Source of the DNA: Flexilinea flocculi
Lineage (GTDB): Bacteria > Chloroflexota > Anaerolineae > Anaerolineales > Anaerolineaceae
Length of the DNA: 64,000 nt
Assembly: GCF_001192795.1 (NCBI RefSeq)
Contig: NZ_DF968181.1
Location: forward strand, 1,850,974 to 1,914,973
Direction: 5' to 3'
Shown piece by piece: positions 55,911 through 64,000 of the stretch; the first letter of the stretch is position 1; every line of letters begins with the position of its first letter. Both the position numbers and the translations under genes were made by a program. Below the pieces are notes generated by a model. That model ran no database searches and was not told where the DNA came from. It was given only the letters and a program-made list of their open reading frames with translations.

Positions 55911-56978
55911 CTAAGGTGTTGTTGGTGCTTCTACATTTGCAACTGCAGTCAATGCGTAAGCAGTTGGATCTACAGTCGGAGTGGGCAGTGTCCAATTCAT
56001 TGTCTCCTGTGAAATCGTCCCTTCCTGCCATGGCAGATAGGAGAAGAAATCATTATAAGAGAGACCTTTTAATATTTCATATCTTCCAAGATATAAGACA
56101 TTGTTTATTGATTGTTTTACTGTGTGTTGTTTTCCAAATGCAGCTTTGTAAAGATATGAACTGACTGCACTGGCCATGCGCCCTTCATTATCTGGAAGAC
56201 CGTAAGGATAGGCGAATACCTGAACTTCAACACCAAATTTTTGTTCCAATAATGGTTTGGACTTTCCAATTTCCTCGCCAGTTTTGGATGGATCGTGATA
56301 AATATCGTTTCCCCAATATCCTCTGCTGCCAATTTCCCATCCATCAGCCATCATTTCTTTGATTTGTTCAGTCGTCAGACAATTTTTTGTATCGATTTGA
56401 GCTGCTAAAAGCATCAAATTACCCTTCATTCCATATTTTTTCAAAATCGGATAAGCATTTCGATATTGTCCTAATTTTGTTGAATCGAATGTAAACATGA
56501 CCGGACGCGGAGGAAGCTCGCCACCTTCATATAAAACCTTCACCATGTCTGATAGACCGATACTGGTATAACCTAATTCATAAAGTACTCGGACCTGCTG
56601 TTCAAATTCAGCTTTTCGTACATAAGACTCACTTTCCCATTGATAATATGCATCCTCATCAGCGCTTTCAGCAACATCGTTATAATACAAGACGAGAATA
56701 TCCGCTGATCCGGCTGCGTGGGTTACCCAGGTTGGTGAAGGAACAATCGTCGCTGTCGGTGTATTCGTGGCTGTTGGGGTTATCGTCGGTGTCGGTGTGA
56801 TGGTTGATGTCGGAGTTGGAGGAGTTAAAGAAGCAATCCGGTTGTTTTCCGCCTGAATCGTTTCAGCCGCTAATGTATATAAAATTCCGGGATCAACATT
56901 CTGATCTGGTAAATGGCAGCCAGAGATGAATAATCCAACGATTCCCGCAACAAAGATGATTTTCGCAATTCTTTTCAT
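55911..56978 (-). CDS. Lipoprotein with polysaccharide-deacetylase fold lacking metal ligands
   Basis: 355 residues. A lipobox (LFISGC, Cys21) is followed by a Thr/Pro linker at about 51-83 (repeats of TPT). A NodB-type deacetylase fold then covers residues 92-325. RPVMFTFDST at 158-167 stands where active enzymes read TFDDG, and SRGYWGND at 218-225 where they read SHTxxH. The Asp and both His that hold the metal are thus lost, while FAYPYG (255-260) and the fold are kept. Catalysis is unlikely; carbohydrate binding at the cell surface is inferred. The tail (after 330) is again Thr/Pro/Ala-rich. Confidence 0.85.
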   Translation of the reverse strand: MKRIAKIIFVAGIVGLFISGCHLPDQNVDPGILYTLAAETIQAENNRIASLTPPTPTSTITPTPTITPTATNTPTATIVPSPTWVTHAAGSADILVLYYNDVAESADEDAYYQWESESYVRKAEFEQQVRVLYELGYTSIGLSDMVKVLYEGGELPPRPVMFTFDSTKLGQYRNAYPILKKYGMKGNLMLLAAQIDTKNCLTTEQIKEMMADGWEIGSRGYWGNDIYHDPSKTGEEIGKSKPLLEQKFGVEVQVFAYPYGLPDNEGRMASAVSSYLYKAAFGKQHTVKQSINNVLYLGRYEILKGLSYNDFFSYLPWQEGTISQETMNWTLPTPTVDPTAYALTAVANVEAPTTP

Positions 56979-57080
56979 GCTTCATTTCCTTCGCAACAAC
57001 TGAATTTCTTTATGTCTATTGTACATGATTAAATGAATCATAGATGTTTTTTACCAGTAATTTAAAATATGGGGAGGATT

Positions 57081-57131
57081 TTTGTTGTAGTGGCGCTTTT
57101 GCGTAAAACGCAAAAGCGCCACTACAACAAA
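57081..57131. repeat. Intergenic palindrome 14
   Basis: A perfect 24-bp stem (57081-57104 with 57108-57131; core GTGGCGCTTTTGCGT) and AAA loop. The left flank AGTAATTTAAAATATGGGGAGGATT is the mirror of the right flanks at 7281 and 10714. The rest of 56979-57316 is AT-rich with no gene. Confidence 0.92.
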
Positions 57132-57316
57132 CTTTCTTTCTTTCTTCGAAAAAGCTAAGCGTTTTTATACATGATTATCTTTTCTTTTAATCATCAAACG
57201 ATTTTCCATTTTTGAAATTACACTGCGTTTTTCTTCTTACAAAAAAATTTCTCTTACGTACGAAGCAGGAGTCTTTTATCGCATTTTATTCATCATTGTT
57301 ATTTTCGTTTTTCATG

Positions 57317-58252
57317 CTATAGATTGTTAATCCAAACAGCAGTTATCTGAAAATATTCCAGCAAGATAATATTCGCAAATGATAGAAAAGTCAATAATCT
57401 TCTCTCAAATTTTTTTCCTGTGAGAATTCTCTCAATCAATACCATTTGCACAACCACCGTTGGGATTGTCAATAATTGAGGCCATTGAATCCGCCAATGG
57501 ACTCCCATGAGATTGGTTAAAATGATAATGCCATATGCGGCGAAAGGGAAGAAATGGTGGATTCGCAAAGAATTTTTGTGAATTGCAGTGACAAAAAAAC
57601 CGGGAGAAAACGGCACATCTTCTTCCACCATGATCATGCTGAAAACGAAACGAAATGATAAGAAAAGGCAAAGGATCGGCAGCATATAGCTTAAAATGGA
57701 TAATTGAAGCTCCATAGATTCAAATTGTATGGAAAGCCATATGGATGGTGTGATTACCGTAAGGAGACCATCAGAAATTTCTTCAATCCATGATATTTTT
57801 CGGTATGAACCGGCATAAGTAAATAAAAGGACTAGAAATAACACCAGTAAGAAAAATATATTGTTAACCAGGCGATTTTTAACAAGATGTATCATCCAAA
57901 GATAGAAAAGCATGAGGACAATGCAAGACACCAGCAAAATAAAATTAAAAATCGGCACTGAATTCTCAGGATTAAAATCAATTCCTCTTCGCCATGGAGA
58001 CGTCAGAACTGTAAATTCCTGTCCGACAGGAATTCGCTCTCGAAGAAAAGCAAACCGAATTTGCAGCCAGCGGGCAAGAATAATCGTCAACGATGAAAAT
58101 AAAAAAACATAGAAAAAAAAGATCCAATTGGATTGAAATCCCCAAAATTTTATCAGCCCGGCTGTCGAAAAAAGCGCACCTAGACTGACAGCCAGTTTCC
58201 AGAGTGGAATAATCTTCAACATTTTAATGAGGATGTCACGATTGAATTGCAT
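57317..58252 (-). CDS. Polytopic membrane protein of unknown function
   Basis: 311 residues with about eight to nine predicted helices and short loops. I do not recognise a family. The layout (many helices, cytoplasmic basic loops, small size) resembles UbiA-type prenyltransferases, but their Asp-rich motifs are missing. It follows the SDR gene with 2 bases between and is the last gene of a three-gene operon with the Fe-alcohol dehydrogenase. Confidence 0.7.
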   Translation of the reverse strand: MQFNRDILIKMLKIIPLWKLAVSLGALFSTAGLIKFWGFQSNWIFFFYVFLFSSLTIILARWLQIRFAFLRERIPVGQEFTVLTSPWRRGIDFNPENSVPIFNFILLVSCIVLMLFYLWMIHLVKNRLVNNIFFLLVLFLVLLFTYAGSYRKISWIEEISDGLLTVITPSIWLSIQFESMELQLSILSYMLPILCLFLSFRFVFSMIMVEEDVPFSPGFFVTAIHKNSLRIHHFFPFAAYGIIILTNLMGVHWRIQWPQLLTIPTVVVQMVLIERILTGKKFERRLLTFLSFANIILLEYFQITAVWINNL

Positions 58253-58254
58253 AA

Positions 58255-58977
58255 TCAGGATCCCAATCGATATCCGCCATCGACAACGATATCGGCACCG
58301 GTTAAATATGGCGAATCTAAAATAAAATCCAGAGCGCGCAATAAATCATCGATTTTCCCATCCCGTTTTAGTAGCGATTTTCGCACAAGATAATTCCATT
58401 GATCCGGTTTCATATCGTCAGAAGGAAGAATCAATCCGGGAGAAATGGAATTGACGCGAATATTCGGCGCAAGACTTTTTGCAAGTACTTGCGTTAAATT
58501 TATCAATGCATTCTTGCTGATTCCATAGGCTGCATTCTTTATCCAGTTTTTTGTCGCACCGGAATCTGCAATATTAATGATTACGCCATCGCTCATTGAC
58601 TTCATCAATTCGGCAGCACAAATGGAACAAAACCAGGGAGCGCGCAAATTGATGCCAAAGATTTCATTCCATTCGGAAAATTTCGTTTCGGTAATTCTTT
58701 TTGATTGTATGACAGCGGCATTATTCACCAGTAAATCCAACGATTTTCGTTTTTGTGAGCATTCAGCGAACATCTCTAAGACCGCTTCTTCTTTGGTCAA
58801 GTCAGCCTGGAGAATCTCTGCAGCCCCACCTTGCCGTCTGATGTGATCTGCAGTCGCCATGGCGTTCTGATGATCCTGAAAATAGTGAATCCAGACAAAA
58901 TAATCCTTTTCGGCAAGATGAAGCGCCATTGATCTGCCTAATCGCTTAGAAGACCCTGTAATTAGTGCCGTTTTCAT
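58255..58977 (-). CDS. Short-chain dehydrogenase/reductase
   Basis: 240 residues. Cofactor site TGSSKRLGRSMA, DLLVNNAA, Ser of NIADSG and the catalytic YGISK, then VNSISPGL and the C-terminal TGADIVVDGGY. The Arg in the cofactor loop suggests NADPH and resembles pteridine reductases (FolM/PTR1 type). The start at 58977 lies 4 bases after the stop of the Fe-ADH gene; an ATG at 58995 overlaps that gene. Substrate unknown. Confidence 0.87.
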   Translation of the reverse strand: MKTALITGSSKRLGRSMALHLAEKDYFVWIHYFQDHQNAMATADHIRRQGGAAEILQADLTKEEAVLEMFAECSQKRKSLDLLVNNAAVIQSKRITETKFSEWNEIFGINLRAPWFCSICAAELMKSMSDGVIINIADSGATKNWIKNAAYGISKNALINLTQVLAKSLAPNIRVNSISPGLILPSDDMKPDQWNYLVRKSLLKRDGKIDDLLRALDFILDSPYLTGADIVVDGGYRLGS

Positions 58978-58981
58978 AACT

Positions 58982-60151
58982 TTAAAATGACTCAAGCAAC
59001 ATGGTTCTTAAATCAGAATCGGTAATCTCGTACAAATCCCTTGAGAACGCACCGCCAGCAATCACATGAGATTTTTCGATAATTTCGTCAAAATCCGACT
59101 CAAGAAAACCATAATCTCTTAAACACAGTTTTCCAACTCCACAATCGAATTTTAATTGTTCAAACGCATCCAAAAAGGCATGCGCTTTTTCCTGAATCGT
59201 CTGATTTGGCATCGAAATACCGATTGCGTCTGCTAATGCTGCATATTTTTCAGGAATTCTTTTTGCCCCTAAACGATGAAAAGCGCTTGAGATGATAATT
59301 AGCCCTGCTCCATGAACCACTGCCGGCTTTATTCCGCTCAGACTGTGTTCAATATTGTGTGCTGTCGTACAGGAAGACAAACATATAACCATACCACCTA
59401 ATGTCGCACCCCATGCCATATTGGATCGTGCATCCATATTTTCGCCATGATTGACTGCTGTGGCTAAATTGTTAAATATGATCTTCACACCATCCAAAGC
59501 CAGAGGATTGCTAATCGGAATCGCTTTTTTCGCAATAAAAGCTTCCATACAATGAAACAGCGCATCGAATCCTTGAAACGCAGTGTATTTTGGAGATATA
59601 TTTATCGTCAATTCAGGATCGACAAGCGAGATTCGCGGAAAACAACATCCAATTCCGACTTTTTCGCCGGTCGCCTCGTTCGTTATCACAGCCGTGGCAT
59701 TCCCTTCTGTTCCGGTGCCGGCAGTCGTCGGAATGGCAATCAACGGAATCGGATCATGAACAAATGCCTTTCTTTTTCCAGTTCCGATTTGCACATAATC
59801 CCAAAGGTCGCCTTCATTCGTCAGCATGGCAGCTGCCGCTTTCGCCGCATCGATACTGCTCCCTCCCCCAAAACCTATTAGAAAGTCACATTGATTCTCA
59901 CGGAAAACTTCGACAATTTCCTCAACATTTCGTTTTGTCGGATTTTGGACAACAGAATCAAAAATCACAGATTCAATTTGTAATTCGGAAAGTATGATCC
60001 TTAATGTATCTAAATAACCAAATTTCTTGATGGATGTACCGCTGGTAACAATAACGGGCTTCTTCCCCGGTAATTTTACGTTCCGAAGATCTTGAATCTT
60101 TCCTCGTCCAACATGTATTTGAGTTGGAATTTGAAAAGAAAAACTGTCCAT
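58982..60151 (-). CDS. Iron-containing alcohol dehydrogenase
   Basis: 389 residues. NAD-binding GFGGGSSIDAAKA, IPTTAGTGTEGNATAV, and the metal-ligand segments GFDALFHCMEAF and HNIEHSLSG...HGAGL (His ligands) are present. Fe-ADH members reduce aldehydes or oxidise alcohols in fermentation. AAGGAA stands about 5 bases before the ATG. First gene of the ADH-SDR-membrane protein operon. Confidence 0.93.
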   Translation of the reverse strand: MDSFSFQIPTQIHVGRGKIQDLRNVKLPGKKPVIVTSGTSIKKFGYLDTLRIILSELQIESVIFDSVVQNPTKRNVEEIVEVFRENQCDFLIGFGGGSSIDAAKAAAAMLTNEGDLWDYVQIGTGKRKAFVHDPIPLIAIPTTAGTGTEGNATAVITNEATGEKVGIGCCFPRISLVDPELTINISPKYTAFQGFDALFHCMEAFIAKKAIPISNPLALDGVKIIFNNLATAVNHGENMDARSNMAWGATLGGMVICLSSCTTAHNIEHSLSGIKPAVVHGAGLIIISSAFHRLGAKRIPEKYAALADAIGISMPNQTIQEKAHAFLDAFEQLKFDCGVGKLCLRDYGFLESDFDEIIEKSHVIAGGAFSRDLYEITDSDLRTMLLESF

Positions 60152-60362
60152 GTCAATTCCTTTCTATTTTCAATAAGCCAATCTTTTGTTAATTAAAGAG
60201 AATGATCATCCTTCTATTATTTACATTTCCTTTTTCGTGAAAAACATTGGCAATAATTAATTACTGTTTTTCGCAGATGAAAGCAAACCTTTAAATGAGA
60301 ATGCCTGTATTCTTTATCAACAATTCGGAATTCAGACCAATCATCCGAATTAAGATATAAAC

Positions 60363-60411
60363 TTGTAATAATGTTGTTTTTTTACGAAACGAAAAAACAA
60401 CATTATTACAA
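60363..60411. repeat. Intergenic palindrome 15
   Basis: A perfect 20-bp stem (60363-60382 with 60392-60411; core AATGTTGTTTTTT) and a 9-base loop ending GAAACG. Left flank ATCCGAATTAAGATAT, right flank TTTTTCGTATTTCAAAGC. Between the Fe-ADH start and the gltX end. Confidence 0.9.
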
Positions 60412-60437
60412 AATCTTTTTCGTATTTCAAAGCGCTG

Positions 60438-61934
60438 TTACGAATTCGAGGAACGCAGCAAGATTTCTGCTGATTTAATTCGTTCCAAGACCTTTTCTTT
60501 TCCGATAATTTCCATACTTTCAAATAATGGTGTACTGACTTTTTGTCCTGTAACGGCTACGCGAAGAACGCCAAAAACCTGAGCTGGTTTTAACCCCATT
60601 TCTACGACCAGATCTCGCATTTCCGGTTCCCCGATTCGTGTATTGATCTCAGGCAATCCGGACAACAGCGTATAGCTTCGTGATGCAATTTCCGCACATT
60701 GTTCTGTTGTTAATCCTTTTTGAATAAGATCCTCAACAGAAGGTTGGACTGAATCCTTAAAAAAGAATCCTGCCATATTCGGCGCTTCATCCAAACCGCC
60801 AATATGCTCTTGAACAATCGGAGCAATTTTTAACAGTGTAGCGTCATCTGTTTCGTATCCTTGTTGTTCGAAAAAAGGTTTCATTCGCTGAGCCAAATCT
60901 TCCGGAGCCAATCGTCGAATGTGATTTCCATTAAAGAAATCCAGCTTGGTGAAATTAATCGCTGCCGGTGATGGATTCAGATGTTCCAAAGAGAAATCAC
61001 GAATCAGATCCTCCATCTGAAAGATCTCTGTATGATCGTCAAAACTCCAGCCCATCAAAGAAATCCAATTCGTTACTGCTTCCGGAATATATCCTAAATC
61101 TTTTAAATCTGTCAGAAAAATCGAATATCCATCTTTAAGTAAATCGGCTGATTCTCGTTTTGACATCTTTCCTTTTCCACTTGGCTTTAAGAAAACCGAG
61201 AGATGAATCCAGACAGGTTCATTCCATCCCAACGCTTTAATGATCAAATGATGAAGTGGAAGGGTTGAAAGCCATTCAGATCCGCGAATCACATGTGTGA
61301 TTCTCATCAGATGATCATCGACCATTGCTGCCAGATGATAAAGCGCCCAACCGTCAGATTTGACGATAATATAATCATCGATCTGCCGATTATCTATAGT
61401 CATCTCTCCTCTCAGCAAATCCTTCACAGTCGTCGTACCCTCTTGAGGGGATTTGAAACGAATCACATACGATTCACCTGCAGCCACCCGTCTCTTGGCT
61501 TCTTCTAGCGGAATATTCCGACAACAACCGTCATAATGAGGAAATTCTTTGCGCTGTTGTTGCAGTTCTTTCATCTCTTTGAGACGTTCCGGTGAGCAAA
61601 AGCAATAATAGGCATCTCCCTGTTCAATTAGCTTTTCGGCAACATCCAAATAAATTTGTTTGCGTTCCGACTGTCGATAAGGGCCATCCGGTCCACCTTT
61701 ATCGGGTCCTTCGTCCCAATCGATACCCAGCCAATGTAAACCGTCAATAATTTCCTTTTCAGCGCTATCAACGTACCGTTTTTTATCTGTGTCTTCTATT
61801 CGTAAAATAAAAGTTCCGCCAGTCTTTTTTGCTAAAAGGTAGTTATATAAGGCGGTTCGCCCCCCTCCCAAATGTAGTCTCCCGGTTGGGGATGGAGCAA
61901 AACGAACGCGTACTGGTTGCAAATCATCTGACAT
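60438..61934 (-). CDS. gltX: Glutamyl-tRNA synthetase
   Basis: 498 residues. HIGH-equivalent PSPTGRLHLGGGRTALYN, the zinc-like Cys segment CFCSPERL ... CCRN, and KMSKR in GKGKMSKRESADLL. Charges tRNA-Glu. Because GlnRS is also present, it can be discriminating and does not need to form Glu-tRNA-Gln. Single gene. Confidence 0.97.
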   Translation of the reverse strand: MSDDLQPVRVRFAPSPTGRLHLGGGRTALYNYLLAKKTGGTFILRIEDTDKKRYVDSAEKEIIDGLHWLGIDWDEGPDKGGPDGPYRQSERKQIYLDVAEKLIEQGDAYYCFCSPERLKEMKELQQQRKEFPHYDGCCRNIPLEEAKRRVAAGESYVIRFKSPQEGTTTVKDLLRGEMTIDNRQIDDYIIVKSDGWALYHLAAMVDDHLMRITHVIRGSEWLSTLPLHHLIIKALGWNEPVWIHLSVFLKPSGKGKMSKRESADLLKDGYSIFLTDLKDLGYIPEAVTNWISLMGWSFDDHTEIFQMEDLIRDFSLEHLNPSPAAINFTKLDFFNGNHIRRLAPEDLAQRMKPFFEQQGYETDDATLLKIAPIVQEHIGGLDEAPNMAGFFFKDSVQPSVEDLIQKGLTTEQCAEIASRSYTLLSGLPEINTRIGEPEMRDLVVEMGLKPAQVFGVLRVAVTGQKVSTPLFESMEIIGKEKVLERIKSAEILLRSSNS

Positions 61935-61978
61935 TTTTTTAAAATCCTTTCAAAAAGTCTTCCCTGTTTTTTCCGTTT

Positions 61979-63106
61979 TTACACAATTTCATCGCGTTTT
62001 TCCTGCCGTGCAATGACACTTTCAACCAATCCGATAGCCAATGCCAAAGCCAGTGTCGAAGAACCGCCGTAGCTGACAAAAGGCAGTGTCAAACCAGTTA
62101 CCGGCATAACCTGTAAATTCACCCCCATGTTAACCGACATCTGAAAAAAGAATAATGTCGCCACACCATAACAAATCAGTGATCCAAACATATCCGGTGC
62201 CTTTCTTGCAGCGCGCAAACAACGCAGCACCATAAAAATTAACAATGCCATCACTGAAATGGTCCCTACAAAGCCAAATTCTTCTCCTAATGCTGAAAAG
62301 ATAAAATCCGTATGACGTACTTTTAAGAATCGAAGTTGAACCTGTGTTCCATTCCCATATCCCTGACCAGTCCATCGCCCTGATCCGAGAGAAATAATCG
62401 CCTGTTCGACATTATAATTATCCCCATATCGCGCATTTTCATCTGGAGCAATAAAATTTCGTACACGATTCAATTGATATTCCTGAACAAACGGAATGGT
62501 ATCCGGAGAAACAAAAATCCAGACAACAATTCCTGCGATTACCAGGAGCCCGACAATTCCCAAAATTGTTAAAGTTTTCATGGGGATCTGGCTTACCCAA
62601 AGCATTGAGAACCATAAAACCATCATGACAATTGAGGTACTCATATTCGGCTGCAACAAAATAAAGACTACAATGCCCATTGTAAGGAAAAAACTCGAGA
62701 GCAACCAGCGCAGACCGTGTTTTTCATCCATATGATCTGAAAAATACTTCGCCAGGCTGATAATTAATACTGTTTTCGCGAACTCAGAAGGTTGTAGTCG
62801 AATCGGGCCGATGGATAGCCAGCGGGCTGATCCAAATGTCGCCTGACCAAATATATTTAAAATCAGCAAGATAAAAATAATTCCCCAATACATTAAGTGC
62901 GCCAGCGATTCAAAATAGTGATAATCGATTAGCGTCAACACGAGAATCATGATCAAACCGATAATCACATATTCAATCTGGCTATTGAGAGATATTTCCA
63001 AATTACCGGCCAGAGCTGAACGAATCATAACAATGCCGAAGACACAGAGAATAACAACATCTCCATATAACCAGAAGTCAAAATTTCGCCACAACTCACG
63101 CCGCAT
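61979..63106 (-). CDS. rodA: RodA/FtsW-family peptidoglycan polymerase
   Basis: 375 residues, ten membrane helices. Family signatures: GSARWLSIGPIRLQPSEFAK, the LQPNMSTSIVM segment, GQGYGNGTQVQLRFLKVRHTDFIFSALGEE and the C-terminal GLTLPFVSYGGSSTLA. SEDS glycosyltransferase for wall elongation (RodA rather than FtsW by its place next to minDE). Starts 6 bases after minE. Confidence 0.93.
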   Translation of the reverse strand: MRRELWRNFDFWLYGDVVILCVFGIVMIRSALAGNLEISLNSQIEYVIIGLIMILVLTLIDYHYFESLAHLMYWGIIFILLILNIFGQATFGSARWLSIGPIRLQPSEFAKTVLIISLAKYFSDHMDEKHGLRWLLSSFFLTMGIVVFILLQPNMSTSIVMMVLWFSMLWVSQIPMKTLTILGIVGLLVIAGIVVWIFVSPDTIPFVQEYQLNRVRNFIAPDENARYGDNYNVEQAIISLGSGRWTGQGYGNGTQVQLRFLKVRHTDFIFSALGEEFGFVGTISVMALLIFMVLRCLRAARKAPDMFGSLICYGVATLFFFQMSVNMGVNLQVMPVTGLTLPFVSYGGSSTLALALAIGLVESVIARQEKRDEIV

Positions 63107-63112
63107 ATAGAG

Positions 63113-63364
63113 TTATTTCCGTCTCGGATTTTTGATCGGGATATCCGCAATCAATTTCTGTTCGCGACCATCATGCTGAATGTCAATCACAACCGATTCC
63201 GGATCAATATCGATATGTCTGGAAATCACTTCAAGTATTTCATTTTTTATTTGATCCAATTTTTCAAGTGATAAATCTGTTCGGTCATGTACCAATACAA
63301 ATTTAAGACGTTCTTTTGCAGTAGTCGAGCTTCTGGATTGATTCTCTTTATTCCAAAATCCCAT
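63113..63364 (-). CDS. minE: Cell-division topological factor MinE
   Basis: 83 residues. After a short membrane-binding start (MGFWNKENQ) comes the MinD-contact helix TAKERLKFVLVHDRTDLS and the dimer domain LDQIKNEILEVISRHIDID. Drives MinD oscillation. GGGGG precedes the ATG. minD ends 12 bases upstream. Confidence 0.93.
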   Translation of the reverse strand: MGFWNKENQSRSSTTAKERLKFVLVHDRTDLSLEKLDQIKNEILEVISRHIDIDPESVVIDIQHDGREQKLIADIPIKNPRRK

Positions 63365-63376
63365 AATACCCCCAAT

Positions 63377-64000
63377 CTATCCAAATAGTTTGCGAACCTT
63401 TTCGAGAAAATTATCTTTTCCCTCAATTTCGTTAAAAGGAATCATATCTCCTTCAACTCTTGCAGCAAGATTCAGGAAAGCTCTTCCTGCCTTGGATTTT
63501 CCTTCGAAAGCAATCGGAGAACCTTTATTGGTACTGATAATAACATTTTCATCTTCTGGGATTAATCCAATCAGATCAATCGCCAGAAGCTCATTCACAT
63601 CATTCTGTGTCAACATATCCCCGCGATTTACCATCGCCGAATTAATACGATTGATAATAAGACTAGCCGGGCCTTTTTCCTCTGCTTCAATCAATCCGAT
63701 AATTCGATCGGCATCTCGGACTGCAGATACTTCAGGATTGGTAACCACAAATATCTGGTCTGCCGGGGCAATTGCATTCTTAAATCCCTGTTCTATCCCT
63801 GCCGGGGAATCAATCAAAACATAATCAAACTCAGATTTAATTTCTTCACACAAACGAATCATAGCTTCCGGTGTTATAGAATTCTTATCTCTTGTTTGGG
63901 AAGCTGGTACAAGAAACAGATCAGGAAGCCTTTTATCTCGAATCATCGCCTGTTTTAATCGGCAGCGACCTTCCACAACATCGACGATATCATAAACAAT
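63377..64000 (-). CDS. minD: Septum-site ATPase MinD, N-terminus beyond the window
   Basis: 208 visible C-terminal residues; the frame is open to the window edge. VLIDSPAGIEQGFKNAI is the Walker B/switch segment; VTNPEVSAVRDADRIIGL and GLIPEDENVIISTNKGSP are typical of MinD. The end (NFLEKVRKLFG) is the amphipathic membrane-targeting helix. With minE and rodA it makes a division/elongation operon; minC, if present, lies outside. Confidence 0.94.
   Translation of the reverse strand: MVYDIVDVVEGRCRLKQAMIRDKRLPDLFLVPASQTRDKNSITPEAMIRLCEEIKSEFDYVLIDSPAGIEQGFKNAIAPADQIFVVTNPEVSAVRDADRIIGLIEAEEKGPASLIINRINSAMVNRGDMLTQNDVNELLAIDLIGLIPEDENVIISTNKGSPIAFEGKSKAGRAFLNLAARVEGDMIPFNEIEGKDNFLEKVRKLFG

Overview
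The window is ordinary chromosomal DNA of a low-GC (roughly 40% by eye) anaerobic bacterium. Several features suggest a Chloroflexota, probably an Anaerolineaceae relative (inference): Thr/Pro-rich linkers in exported proteins, stand-alone SH3b proteins, a ferredoxin-type group 4 [NiFe] hydrogenase, both GlnRS and GluRS, and housekeeping genes in short operons. No plasmid, prophage or CRISPR array is visible.

Layout. 1-6280: exported M16C peptidase, a PfkB sugar-phosphate kinase, a complete IS256-family element with intact ends and an 8-bp target duplication, and two tRNA-Ala genes. 6586-12397: small secreted repeat protein, leuS, SRAP/YedK protein, alpha/beta hydrolase, deoC. 12642-18713: yvcK-gap-pgk, and opposite them ricT-nfo-vanZ. 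18887-26158: SH3b protein, P1 peptidase-degV, rpoD, TPR protein-ndk, dut. 26348-30127: a threonine-type operon (lysC-asd-hom) behind what looks like a complete transcription attenuator. 31121-40560: a ten-gene membrane-bound hydrogenase operon and its maturation protease. 42498-46426: a phosphonate-type ABC transporter with an unusual permease. 46670-56978: surE, degV, alaS, thpR-rsfS, an Rrf2 regulator, glnS, and a lipoprotein with a decayed deacetylase domain. 57317-64000: Fe-alcohol dehydrogenase-SDR-membrane protein, gltX, and minD-minE-rodA running off the end.

The most unusual signal is not a gene. About twenty intergenic spacers each carry one long palindrome with a 12-25 bp stem, and one spacer carries two. 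Many are flanked by shared AATTCGAAAT-like motifs. The stem sequence differs strongly from copy to copy, yet the two arms of a copy usually match each other almost perfectly. They occur in convergent, tandem and divergent gaps and never inside a gene, so they cannot all be terminators. They look like a dispersed palindromic repeat family whose arms are kept complementary by some active process.

The second strong signal is the leader of lysC: a good promoter, a 29-codon peptide with a Thr-rich stretch, and three mutually exclusive RNA pairings ending in an intrinsic terminator.
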